Of a stretch of DNA of 42,657 bases, positions 7,059 through 15,950 are shown piece by piece. Origin of the DNA: an uncultured Bacteroidota bacterium (GTDB taxonomy: Bacteria; Bacteroidota; Bacteroidia; Bacteroidales; VadinHA17); NCBI GenBank assembly GCA_937864815.1, contig CALMJY010000276.1:1-42657 (forward strand). Reading direction: 5' to 3'. Below the pieces are notes generated by a model, which had not been told where the DNA came from, searched no databases, and was given only the letters and a program-made list of their open reading frames with translations. Within the stretch, counting starts at the first letter, position 1; each line of letters begins with the position of its first letter. The position numbers and the translations under genes are program-made.

Positions 7059-9452
7059 ATGAAAAGACTATTGAACATATTATTAATTTGTTGTACTATT
7101 TATGGATGCAATTCGTCAAATGAAACAGCCAGAGAATTTGTGAATCCAAATGGACGGCTTGATTCCTGGGGCTTCACAGGTCCCGGAGGAGGTGGTGCAA
7201 TGTTCTGGCCTGCAGTGAGTCCGCACGATCCCGACTATGCGTATGTTGCATGCGATATGACCGGTTCATTCGTAACATATAACGGAGGTAAATCATGGAG
7301 AATGTTTAATCTCAGGGGGCCGGTTAAGTACTTCGTTTTTGATCCTGTTGATCCAAATGTTGCTTATGCAAAATCAATAGCTCTTTTCAAAAGCACCGAC
7401 AGAGGAAAGACATGGAACATAGTATACCCTGTGCCATCAAAGATTAAAGGCATAGTATCAAAAGGTGACCATGCCGAAGAGAGGATTATAACAAACGACA
7501 GTACCAGAAATAATGTGATGGCGCTGGCTGTCGACCCTGAGAATTCAATGATATTGCATGCAGTAATCTCCGTCAATGATAATCCGGGATACTATACATC
7601 TCAGGATCAGGGAGCTAACTGGACAAAAGAAAAGGATCTTGAAAATGAAGCTAAGAATATTTTCATTGTCCCGCCATCTCCTGAAGAAAATCGTACAGTT
7701 TACATCACATGTAATAACTCAGTAATTGTAAAGGAAAATGGTAACTGGAGCGTCAATCCCGGACCGGAAGGAGTTAAAAACATTAATGAGTTCACTGCAG
7801 GCTTTAATAAATCTGATAATAAGTTTGTAATATATGCAATATCAGGAAAATCATATTTCAATCCTGATGGAGATCCTTCAGGAATCTATTACTCCGAAAA
7901 CGGAGGGAAGACATGGGAAAACAGACAGGCTGGACTTTTAAAATACTGTGCTGACAATTCTGTGATTCCAGAATGGAGAGCCGTTGCAGCAAGTTCTTAT
8001 AATCCTGAGGTTTTATATGTTTCATATGCCGGACTGATAGTATCAAATGATACTATCAGCATCGGAGTTGCCAAAAGCGGGGATTACGGAAAAACCTGGA
8101 GCCTGCCATGGAAAGACAAGCTGACAAAGGGAGGGGATCTCTATTCACCCAATTATAACAAGGGGTGGATTGATGAACGCTTTGGACCCACATGGGGAGA
8201 GAATCCTTTCTCTATTGCGGTATCTCCATCAAATCCTGAAATATGTTATACAACAGATTTTGGAAGGACAATCAAGACTTCCGATGGCGGAAAAACCTGG
8301 GAACAGGTGTACACAAAAAGAAAAGAGGGAGGAGGCTGGATCTCGAGGGGGCTGGAGGTAACAACAGGATATGCAGTTATTACTGATCCTTTCGACATTA
8401 AACATCTTTTCATTGCAAATACCGATATCGGTCTGATGGAAAGTAATGACGGTGGTGAAAGCTGGATGAGCGCCACAGGGAACAATGGAATACCCCGTAA
8501 ATGGATGAACAGCACCTACTGGCTCACATTTGATCCTGAGGTCAGAGGGAAAGCCTGGGCTGTAATGAGCGACATACATGATCTTCCAAGGCCAAAGATG
8601 TGGCGAAGAAGCGGTATCAGCCATTACGAAGGGGGAATTGTGGCAACTGAGGATGCAGGAAAAACATGGAAACCGGTTAGCGGTGATATTGGCGAATCAG
8701 CTATAACACATATATTAATCGATCCAACTGCAAACAAAGATTCACGGACCTTATATGCCTGTGCTTTCGGGAAAGGGGTGTATAAATCAACTGACGGAGG
8801 AAAATCATGGGTTCAGAAAAACAAGGGAATAGAAGGTAAAGAACCATTTGCATGGAGAATTGAAAGGAATAACCGCACCGGAGAACTCTTTCTTGTTGTT
8901 TGCAGACGCAGCGACTACGGGAGCATTGGAAATGAGCATGACGGGGCAATTTACCGTTCTTCTGACGAAGCTGAATCATGGACAAAAATGGATCTTCCTG
9001 ATGGTACAAATGGTCCGATGAGTCTGGTTATTGATCCGGATAATCCCAACAATATCCTGTTATCAGCCTGGGGAAGAGTCTCTCCGGGTCAGTTTACACC
9101 TGACACAGGGGGAGGAATTTTCCTATCGGAAGACAATGGAAAAACATGGAAACAAACCCTTGCAGAAGATCAGCACATCCATGACATCACCTTTGACAAG
9201 CGTAATGGCACTTTTTATGCCTGCGGATTCAACGGATCAGCCTACCGGTCAGAAGACAGGGGATTAACATGGAACAGGATAAGAGGTTATAATTTCAAAT
9301 GGGGAAAACGGGTAGATCCTGATCCATCTGATCCCGAAAAGATATTTATAATTACATTTGGAGGAGGTGTCTGGCATGGCCCCGCAAAGGGTGATGTAAA
9401 TGCGGAAGAAGATATTGTTACTCCTGTATTGATAAAACATAATAATCCTTAG
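7059..9452 (+). CDS. lipoprotein with twelve Asp-box (BNR) repeats, GH74/sortilin-like propeller
   Basis: About 797 residues. The longer frame begins with TTG at 7032, but ATG 7059 gives a proper lipoprotein signal (MKRLLNILLICCTIYGC, lipid-modified Cys at residue 17). Roughly twelve Asp-box motifs of the form S-x-D-x-G-x-x-W are visible through the whole length (NGGKSW, DRGKTW, DQGANW, NGGKTW, DYGKTW, DGGKTW, DGGESW, DAGKTW, DGGKSW, DEAESW, DNGKTW, DRGLTW). That indicates two consecutive seven-bladed propellers, as in GH74 xyloglucanases and VPS10/sortilin domains. It may be a surface glycosidase or glycan-binding protein. Asp boxes are structural, so they do not prove catalysis, and I could not identify catalytic aspartates. 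It sits between the esterase and the GH105-like gene. Confidence 0.85.
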   Translation: MKRLLNILLICCTIYGCNSSNETAREFVNPNGRLDSWGFTGPGGGGAMFWPAVSPHDPDYAYVACDMTGSFVTYNGGKSWRMFNLRGPVKYFVFDPVDPNVAYAKSIALFKSTDRGKTWNIVYPVPSKIKGIVSKGDHAEERIITNDSTRNNVMALAVDPENSMILHAVISVNDNPGYYTSQDQGANWTKEKDLENEAKNIFIVPPSPEENRTVYITCNNSVIVKENGNWSVNPGPEGVKNINEFTAGFNKSDNKFVIYAISGKSYFNPDGDPSGIYYSENGGKTWENRQAGLLKYCADNSVIPEWRAVAASSYNPEVLYVSYAGLIVSNDTISIGVAKSGDYGKTWSLPWKDKLTKGGDLYSPNYNKGWIDERFGPTWGENPFSIAVSPSNPEICYTTDFGRTIKTSDGGKTWEQVYTKRKEGGGWISRGLEVTTGYAVITDPFDIKHLFIANTDIGLMESNDGGESWMSATGNNGIPRKWMNSTYWLTFDPEVRGKAWAVMSDIHDLPRPKMWRRSGISHYEGGIVATEDAGKTWKPVSGDIGESAITHILIDPTANKDSRTLYACAFGKGVYKSTDGGKSWVQKNKGIEGKEPFAWRIERNNRTGELFLVVCRRSDYGSIGNEHDGAIYRSSDEAESWTKMDLPDGTNGPMSLVIDPDNPNNILLSAWGRVSPGQFTPDTGGGIFLSEDNGKTWKQTLAEDQHIHDITFDKRNGTFYACGFNGSAYRSEDRGLTWNRIRGYNFKWGKRVDPDPSDPEKIFIITFGGGVWHGPAKGDVNAEEDIVTPVLIKHNNP

Positions 9453-9481
9453 TATTTAATAACTTACTGAAATACAATAAT

Positions 9482-10672
9482 ATGATGAAACAATCAAGTT
9501 TAATAAAAAGTGTTATTACAGCTATATCTGTTTTTTGCATCGCATTACATGTCAACTCACAAAATATAAATCAAACTACATTTAGTAAAACAAATAAGCC
9601 GATTATTTCGGCTAACATAAAAGCTTTGATAAAAAAAACAATGGAACAACCATTTGAAACCCTGAATACTGACTGGTTTGGAACTATTCAGGCAGAAGCT
9701 ATAATAAGATGGGCAGAGAAAGGGTATCCTGAAGGGGTTCAGTTTGTTGAAAACTGGCTTAACTACCATATCACTCATGATAATAAACTTAGTGATGAAG
9801 AGTACCTTAAAACCTACGCGGGCAACAAGGCAAGAGTTATAAGGGATGGCGTACTCCCTTTTTCACTTTATGCAGGTACAATTGGTGTATCCTTCCCGTG
9901 TTTTGTTTTGTTTCAGCAAACAAAAAACGAAGATGCAAAGAATGTATGTCTTACAGTTGCAAACGCTATTTTACACTATTCCGCACGTGATCGTTTTGGT
10001 TATATGGCTCACGATGATTTCATTTACTATAAATGGTGCATTCCTGATGGAGGATATTTTTCTGTAAGGGGTATGGCTGATGCATCAGCCCTCGTTGATG
10101 AAAATACATCAAAAGTGTATCTGAAGAATGCCGTTTACCAGGCCAAAACATCCGTTAATCTCTTTTATGACAGCGAAAAAAAGCTAACCAGAACAATTTA
10201 TCTGGAACAAAAAGAGCCTGGAAAGACTTACTGGTGCAGAGCTTCAGGATGGATGGTTTATACACTTACAGCTTTATTGAGACATTTACCAAAAGATCAT
10301 CCTGATTATAAATTTTTTACTGAAACATTTTCTCAGATCGCAGATGGGCTGATAGCCCGGCAGGGTCCCAATGGAGGTCTGCATGTATGGGTTGATGACC
10401 CGGCATCGCCTGAAGAGGTTACCTCAACAGCCATGACAGCAGGATGCATCCAGGAAGCAATGGATAAAGGATGGATTCCCGGAAACTACAATGATTATGT
10501 TCGAAAAGCATGGAGTTTTATTTCTGGTTGTGTTTCGGAGGATGGAAAAATTAAGAATGCCTATACAGGCTGGGCAATACCAGCTGAACAGAAGGAACTT
10601 GTCATGGATACTCGTTATGATGGATATATCCCCGGAATGGTATTATTGGCTGCTGCACAGATATTGAATTAA
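9482..10672 (+). CDS. secreted GH105/GH88-like unsaturated rhamnogalacturonyl hydrolase
   Basis: 396 residues with a Sec signal peptide (hydrophobic core 10-22, cleavage around VNSQ, 24-27). The body resembles an (alpha/alpha)6-barrel of the GH105 type. Indicators are the YWCRASGWMVYTL segment (250-262, matching the family's W.RANGW), the following ARQGPNGGLHVWVDDPASPEEVTSTAM region (family: RQ..GLW.....ETSGTAM), and the GMADASA segment near 197-203 where a catalytic aspartate is expected. GH105 enzymes remove unsaturated galacturonate from rhamnogalacturonan oligosaccharides after lyase action. It starts 29 bp after the propeller gene and is likely in its operon. The periplasmic location contrasts with the leaderless GH88-like enzyme at 3383-4765. 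Exact substrate uncertain. Confidence 0.75.
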   Translation: MMKQSSLIKSVITAISVFCIALHVNSQNINQTTFSKTNKPIISANIKALIKKTMEQPFETLNTDWFGTIQAEAIIRWAEKGYPEGVQFVENWLNYHITHDNKLSDEEYLKTYAGNKARVIRDGVLPFSLYAGTIGVSFPCFVLFQQTKNEDAKNVCLTVANAILHYSARDRFGYMAHDDFIYYKWCIPDGGYFSVRGMADASALVDENTSKVYLKNAVYQAKTSVNLFYDSEKKLTRTIYLEQKEPGKTYWCRASGWMVYTLTALLRHLPKDHPDYKFFTETFSQIADGLIARQGPNGGLHVWVDDPASPEEVTSTAMTAGCIQEAMDKGWIPGNYNDYVRKAWSFISGCVSEDGKIKNAYTGWAIPAEQKELVMDTRYDGYIPGMVLLAAAQILN

Positions 10673-10797
10673 TAATAATTTTCAATATCCGCTACGTCAT
10701 ATTTTTACTACTTTTAATTCGATAAAAGTACCGGAATGGATAACGATCTTATTGAACTTCTGAAAACCCGGAAATAGCTAACCAGTCTGATATTAAT

Positions 10798-11733
10798 ATG
10801 AAATTATTATGTTATATAACAGTAATAATATTGCATCTAACCTCCTGTAAGCAAAGATCTTCTGATAATTCAAACCTCAGATCATTAAACACCGATACTG
10901 CCAGAGTTCCGGCAGCGCTAACCGATTTTGCACCCTATAGCAATAACCCGGTTTTCTCCGGTACCGCAACAGACACATGGGATCAGAAGATACGTGAAAG
11001 AGGTTTTATCCTTCGTGAAGATGGCATTTACTACATGTGGTATACCGGATATAAAGGAGATGAGTCGTCTGAAAAACATCTTGGTCTTGCCACCTCAACT
11101 GATGGTTTATCGTGGACCAGATATAAGGATAATCCTGTTTTCGATTCAGGATGGGTTGAGGATATGACTGTAATAAAGCATGAAGGAACCTACTATATGT
11201 TTGCTGAAGGAAGAGGCGATACTGCACACCTGATGACTTCAGTGGACAAGGTCAAATGGGAAAGGAAAGGCCCGCTTGATATCCGTAAATGTTCAGGAGA
11301 ACCCATTGGTAAAGGAGCATTCGGAACTCCTGCAATATGGTACGAAGAGGGTGTATGGTACATTTTCTACGAACGTGACGACCTGGGAATATGGCTCGCA
11401 ACCTCAACTGATATGAAAGTATGGACCAATAAGCAGGATGATCCTGTCATAAAAATGGGACCGGAGATTTATGATCAGTTTGCAGTTGCCATGGACCAGG
11501 TAATAAAATACAATGGAAAGTACTATGGTTATTACCATGCTTCAGAATTCAAAGACTGGCATGAATGGACATCATGCATGGCAATTTCTGAAGATCTCAT
11601 ACACTGGACAAAATATGAAGGAAATCCAATTATGAGAGAAGACAAGTCGAGTCCCATCCTTGTCCACGATGGAGAAAAATATCTCCTTTATACAATGCAC
11701 CCGGAAGTATGTGTTCATTTTCCAAAAAAATAA
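10798..11733 (+). CDS. lipoprotein with GH43/GH130-like five-bladed propeller
   Basis: 311 residues. The leader ends in LTSC (Cys17), a lipobox, so this is an anchored lipoprotein. The body has the alternating pattern of five-bladed propeller glycosidases: repeats of the type DGIYYMWYTGY...LGLATSTDGLSWTRYKDNPV, HEGTYYMFAEGRG...MTSVDKVKWERKG, GVWYIFYERDDLGIWLATSTDMKVWT, and NGKYYGYYHASE...MAISEDLIHWTKYEGNPI. These are shared by GH43, GH32, GH62 and GH130 (DUF377) clans. The conserved acids include VEDMTVI and D/E residues in the blade starts, but the family cannot be fixed by eye. It starts 125 bp after the GH105-like gene and ends 2 bp before the start of the PD40 lipoprotein, implying coupling to it. 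Confidence 0.75.
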   Translation: MKLLCYITVIILHLTSCKQRSSDNSNLRSLNTDTARVPAALTDFAPYSNNPVFSGTATDTWDQKIRERGFILREDGIYYMWYTGYKGDESSEKHLGLATSTDGLSWTRYKDNPVFDSGWVEDMTVIKHEGTYYMFAEGRGDTAHLMTSVDKVKWERKGPLDIRKCSGEPIGKGAFGTPAIWYEEGVWYIFYERDDLGIWLATSTDMKVWTNKQDDPVIKMGPEIYDQFAVAMDQVIKYNGKYYGYYHASEFKDWHEWTSCMAISEDLIHWTKYEGNPIMREDKSSPILVHDGEKYLLYTMHPEVCVHFPKK

Positions 11734-11735
11734 AG

Positions 11736-13217
11736 ATGGATAACATTAAACATCTTCCAGTAATATTATTAATTATTATAGCTGCAATTTTCTTCATCGG
11801 CTGCAAAGAAGCTGAAAATAAAAACATTGTGTCAACAGGACGTGAACCCGTAATTGAACCGGACTATTCCGGTACCACTATCCCAAAGAATATAGCTCCG
11901 ATGAATTTTTCCATCCTGGAAGAGGGAAAAAGCTTTACTGTCAATGTAGTCTCATCATCTGGTCCGGGATTTACATTAAAATCAAAGGATGGAATAGTTA
12001 AGTTTCCACTTAAAGCATGGAAGAAATTACTTTCAGAAAGTGAAGAAGGAAATATAAAGATCGAAATCATATCGGAAGACAAAGACCGAAAGCTTCAGAA
12101 ATATGATCCGGTACAAATGAATGTTGTCGCAGATCCACTGGACCCATATCTCTGTTATCGTTTGCTTTACCCGGGGTATGAATCATGGGTAGAAATGAAA
12201 ATCGTACAAAGATCAACAGAAGATTTCAGGGAGTTATCTGTATTTGAGAATCAACTTCTTAATGAAAACTGTGTAAACTGTCATTCTTTTAATCAGAACC
12301 GGTCCGACAGATTTTTACTGCATGTACGGGGATCTTTGGGAGGAACATATTTTATTGACGGGGAGAAGATCACACGGACCGCTTTAAGGACAGAAAATAT
12401 GCCTGCAAATGCTGTTTATCCGTCATGGCATCCTTCAGGTAAATTTGTGGCTTTCTCATCCAATAAAACAGTACAGTCATTTCATATGCATACTGATAAA
12501 AACATTGAGGTTACAGATATGTATTCCTCAATGTTTCTGTATGATGTCGAAAAGAACGGCATGCTGGGACTTCCGGAAGATGATACGATAAAATACATGG
12601 AAACTTTTCCCTTTTGGTCACCGGAAGGCAACTATCTGTACTATTGCAGAACCGTACAGGTTAAGGAAGGTCATGACTTTAAAGAGGTCAGATACGACCT
12701 TGTAAGACGGTCATTTGATGCTGCCACATCCGTTTTCGGGAAAGCAGAACACGTATATAATGCATCCGAAAAAAATAAGTCGGTCTCATTCCCTTCTGTC
12801 TCACCTGATGGAAAATCTCTGGTATTTACCCTGCATGACTACGGAACATTTTCCATCTGGCACAAAGAAGCAGACTTGCATCTGCTGAACCTTGAAAATA
12901 TGGAGATTGAAGAAATGAGTCTGAACAGCAGGGAGACCGAAAGCTGGCACTCATGGTCATCAAACGGGAAATGGATAGTATTCAGCAGCAAACGGATTGA
13001 CGGACTGACTGCAAGACCATTTTTCGCATACTTCAGATCACCTGACAGTATTGGAAAACCATTTGTCCTGCCGCAGAAAGATCCCACATTGTACAGACGG
13101 ATGGAGAAAACCTTTAACAGGCCTGAACTTGTTAACGGAAAAATCAAAACGGGCCCGCACGATTTCATGAAAGCCGCAAAACAGGACCCTGTGAAAGCGA
13201 AATGGATTGGCAGATAA
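11736..13217 (+). CDS. TolB-like PD40 beta-propeller lipoprotein with a CxxCH haem-binding motif
   Basis: 493 residues from ATG 11736; an upstream in-frame ATG at 11709 would overlap the previous gene and spoil the signal peptide. The leader ends in the lipobox FIGC (Cys23). A CVNCH motif (residues 179-183) in the segment NENCVNCHSFNQN fits a covalently bound c-type haem. The C-terminal half has at least four WD40/PD40-type blades (YPSWHPSGKFVAFSS, FPFWSPEGNYLYYC, FPSVSPDGKSLVFTL, WHSWSSNGKWIVFSS). This architecture often stands beside DUF6057-type membrane proteins in Bacteroidota, and the next gene here starts 24 bp later and looks like one. It may couple a redox step or glycan sensing to the membrane partner. 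The function is not known. Confidence 0.82.
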   Translation: MDNIKHLPVILLIIIAAIFFIGCKEAENKNIVSTGREPVIEPDYSGTTIPKNIAPMNFSILEEGKSFTVNVVSSSGPGFTLKSKDGIVKFPLKAWKKLLSESEEGNIKIEIISEDKDRKLQKYDPVQMNVVADPLDPYLCYRLLYPGYESWVEMKIVQRSTEDFRELSVFENQLLNENCVNCHSFNQNRSDRFLLHVRGSLGGTYFIDGEKITRTALRTENMPANAVYPSWHPSGKFVAFSSNKTVQSFHMHTDKNIEVTDMYSSMFLYDVEKNGMLGLPEDDTIKYMETFPFWSPEGNYLYYCRTVQVKEGHDFKEVRYDLVRRSFDAATSVFGKAEHVYNASEKNKSVSFPSVSPDGKSLVFTLHDYGTFSIWHKEADLHLLNLENMEIEEMSLNSRETESWHSWSSNGKWIVFSSKRIDGLTARPFFAYFRSPDSIGKPFVLPQKDPTLYRRMEKTFNRPELVNGKIKTGPHDFMKAAKQDPVKAKWIGR

Positions 13218-13241
13218 AAAGAACATCATAGATTAACCAGA

Positions 13242-15101
13242 ATGAAAAAGAAAGAGGGTAAATATTCAATCAAACCTCAATTCCTGCAAAAAAAAGCAGA
13301 GAGCATTTCCGGGTATGGAACCCATATCTATGTATTCCTGCTCTTTGCATTGTCTTTTGGATATTTACAATGGTTTGGAAGTGGTGTCTTTTTCCATCAG
13401 GAGAGTAAGTCGATGTTCATCTATTCATTCGATTATCTGTCGAAGTATCTGTCCCGGCCCGGAGGATTGCTTGTTTATTCCGGCAATTTCCTTACACAGG
13501 GCTATTTCAGCACTCTTTCCGGCTCACTGGTCCATTCCATTTTGTTTTTAATTCTGTTTCTTGTTTTAAAGTCTGTTGTGAAGCAATTATCACAAAAGAA
13601 TTCCACAGGTTTATTCCTGATCCTTTTATTACCCCTGATTTTAATTGTCTGCCAGGCAAATTATAATTACTATATTTTTCATACTCTGGGTTTTCTTTTA
13701 ATAGCTATCTTGTTTCGCATATCTGTTGCTGCAAAAAGTAAAACGAGCAGGATTATCCTATTACTTATATTTCCACTCTTTTACTATTTAACAGGCACAT
13801 TCGCGCTGGTATTTCTGGGTATGTATATTCTGCATTGCAGCTTAACTGAAAATGGTAATGAAAAGTATGTATTTCCTTTGATCCATCTGGCAGTTTCACT
13901 CCTTTCTGTGATATTGTCATTTAAGTTGATTTTTCTTCAGCCTGTTAAGACATTGCTGGGATATCCGCTTGTCTTCAATGACTATAGCAGGTTTACAATA
14001 CCACTGTTAATTGCTTCCGGACTTATTATTCTTTATCCGCTCCTGATCAGGTTTTCTGGCCACTCCAGGGTAAAAATAACCGAAGTATATATTATGACAG
14101 GATCAATATTTATATTATTCCCGGCTATAGTTCTGATCCTGGTATGGCAGAATAATCCAGTGCTTGAAAGAATAATGAAAACTGAAAAGATGTTCATTGA
14201 AGGGCAGACAGATAAAGTCATCACGCATTTTGAGAAAAATCCTTCGAACAGTGTTATAGAACAGTTTTATTACAACCTGGCACTATCACAAAAAGGTCAA
14301 CTGTGTGACAGGATGTTCTTTGGCCGTCAGACTAACGGTATAATGTCTCTGTCATTCGAAGGGAACAGGGATCAGGCTTCAAGGACAATGTATTATTATT
14401 ACAACATCGGGCTTGTAAATGAAGCCCGTCATCTTGCATTTGAGCAGTATGTACAGAACGGCTATACTCCGGGTAACATTAAAATGCTCATACGCACGGA
14501 ACTTATAAACGGTAATTTCAAAGTTGCGGAGAGATATCTCAATGTACTTAAAAAAACATGGAGATACAGATCCTGGGCTGAAAAACATGAGAAGTACCTG
14601 TTCAATCCTGAACTCGTTAAAGCTGATACGGAGTTTGGAGAAATAATAAAAATAATGCCGGAGAATGATTTTTTCATCCTCACCAACGAAACAATGAATA
14701 TTGATCTTCTTATAAAATCAAATCCTTTTAACAGAAAAGCTTTCGAATACAAAATGGCCAGGCTGCTTCTTGAGAAAGATCTTATAGAAGTTTCAGAGGA
14801 GGTAAAAAAGATGAAAGGAATCGGATATTCAGTAATACCAAGGCATATAGATGAAGCTATTGTGGCATACAGGGTCTTTTCAGAAAAAACAACTGATACC
14901 GGAGGTCTGGTTTCAGATAATAAAACACTTCAGAGGTTTATAGCATATTCTGATATTGTTAAGCGATATGGTGGTGACAAACTGCAGATCGAAAAGAATA
15001 TGAAAAGATCTGAAAAGAATACTTTCTGGTACTATTTGCAATTCGGCACCGTAAGTGGTAATTTTATGCGAAACAATCCGATTGACAGAAGCATATATTA
15101 G
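13242..15101 (+). CDS. DUF6057-like polytopic membrane protein with helical C-terminal domain
   Basis: 619 residues. The first 300 residues hold about eight or nine hydrophobic segments (around 28-45, 95-112, 122-137, 143-160, 170-198, 209-231, 248-266, 279-299). The remaining 320 residues are soluble and helix-rich, with repeats that could be TPR-like (for example NEARHLAFEQYVQNG and GNFKVAERYLNVLKK). I match it to the Bacteroidota DUF6057 family from this layout and from its partner, the CxxCH propeller lipoprotein 24 bp upstream; that match is by memory. The layout resembles polytopic glycosyltransferases or O-antigen-ligase-like proteins, but no catalytic motif was found. Function unknown. 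Confidence 0.75.
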   Translation: MKKKEGKYSIKPQFLQKKAESISGYGTHIYVFLLFALSFGYLQWFGSGVFFHQESKSMFIYSFDYLSKYLSRPGGLLVYSGNFLTQGYFSTLSGSLVHSILFLILFLVLKSVVKQLSQKNSTGLFLILLLPLILIVCQANYNYYIFHTLGFLLIAILFRISVAAKSKTSRIILLLIFPLFYYLTGTFALVFLGMYILHCSLTENGNEKYVFPLIHLAVSLLSVILSFKLIFLQPVKTLLGYPLVFNDYSRFTIPLLIASGLIILYPLLIRFSGHSRVKITEVYIMTGSIFILFPAIVLILVWQNNPVLERIMKTEKMFIEGQTDKVITHFEKNPSNSVIEQFYYNLALSQKGQLCDRMFFGRQTNGIMSLSFEGNRDQASRTMYYYYNIGLVNEARHLAFEQYVQNGYTPGNIKMLIRTELINGNFKVAERYLNVLKKTWRYRSWAEKHEKYLFNPELVKADTEFGEIIKIMPENDFFILTNETMNIDLLIKSNPFNRKAFEYKMARLLLEKDLIEVSEEVKKMKGIGYSVIPRHIDEAIVAYRVFSEKTTDTGGLVSDNKTLQRFIAYSDIVKRYGGDKLQIEKNMKRSEKNTFWYYLQFGTVSGNFMRNNPIDRSIY

Positions 15102-15130
15102 CATTAAAACATAACATAATATCATTTAAG

Positions 15131-15244
15131 ATGACTAAAAGAAGGGAATTCATTAAGAAGGGGGCGCCTGGAACAGCTGGTATCGCAATTGGCGGTATGG
15201 GTTTCGGTAACCGGTCGTATAAATCAATAATTGGTTCATCATGA
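15131..15244 (+). pseudogene. truncated Tat leader of a Gfo/Idh/MocA oxidoreductase
   Basis: A 37-codon frame starting with a twin-arginine motif (MTKRREFIKKG) and a glycine/alanine-rich core, then SYKSIIGSS and a stop. The end aligns with the leader/Rossmann junction of the intact enzyme at 19278-20570 (SYSRIIGAN before RLNIGVIG), so this is the leader without its enzyme. The stop overlaps the next start (ATGA at 15241-15244). It is 29 bp after the DUF6057-like gene, the place where a third oxidoreductase of the operon would be expected. It is most simply a deletion remnant, although misassembly would look the same. Confidence 0.7.
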
Positions 15245-15819
15245 AAAAATTCCTCATAACAACCATGACACTGATTGCAGTGACAATCATTGCTTACGGA
15301 CAAAAAGCTCCTACAGGTAATCCAAAAGACTTTAAGGTAAAAACTTGCCTCCACTCTGTAGGTTACAGCGGAGCATGGAGAGGTCAGGCTGTCCTATCAA
15401 TTGACGAGTTTCTCGTAAAAGCAAAAGAACTTGGATTTGACGGAGTGATGCTGGGAGCAAAACGCCCACATGTTTCATTAATAGATTATGATGATGCAGC
15501 CAGGCAGAAACTCAGAACAAGAATTAAAGAGCTTGGGCTAGAACTTGTCTGCATAGCAGGATATAATGATTTCACTGCAGGGGTAGACAAATCAGGAATA
15601 CCGAATGTTGAGATCCAGGCTGTTTATATCGGGGAACTTGCCCGCCTGGCAAGAGATCTGGCGCTAATATGGTCAGAGTATTTACCGCATATGAAAGAAA
15701 TCGGGTACCAGGGTTACATTGCCTGGGAGATGTGTGCTGAACTGAAAGGTGGCGGATCGGTTGAAAACCTCGATAAAACTGCTAAAGCATTCCTTGAATA
15801 TGTAAAGCAATTTAAATGA
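15241..15819 (+). pseudogene. internally deleted secreted sugar phosphate isomerase/epimerase
   Basis: 192 codons, against about 280-340 for the family. The first half is normal: a Sec signal peptide ending near AYGQ (residues 18-21), then the barrel start LSIDEFLVKAKELGFDGVML and the helix before strand 4 (QAVYIGELARLARDL). The sequence then jumps at about 15660 into the barrel's last part (EYLPHMKEIGYQGYIAWEMCAE), so the centre with most metal ligands is missing. The frame is kept, so a short protein may be made, but an active barrel is unlikely. Along with the adjoining truncated leader, this suggests repeated deletion at the operon's 3' end. Confidence 0.7.
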
Positions 15820-15950
15820 TTACATATCCTGGTCCTCACTGAAGTAATTAATAAATCCAAAGCAGACAGGTAATGGAACCTGGTGTGAATAACTGTTTAA
15901 AAACGCAGAATGACAGTCTATTGCGTGTATTCAATAAGTGTATCCAAGAT

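Noticed and set aside
8229-8624. A 131-codon minus-strand frame inside the Asp-box gene
   Set aside because: Antisense shadow of the repeated Asp-box codons; it overlaps fully with a convincing gene.
10736-10777. 14-codon frame between the GH105-like and propeller genes
   Set aside because: Too short and without a homologue I can name; perhaps the last trace of a lost gene, but not supportable as a feature.
11709-11735. Earlier ATG for the PD40/CxxCH lipoprotein
   Set aside because: It overlaps the preceding gene and adds a charged tail before the signal peptide. The ATG at 11736 is 2 bp after the previous stop and fits a lipoprotein leader.
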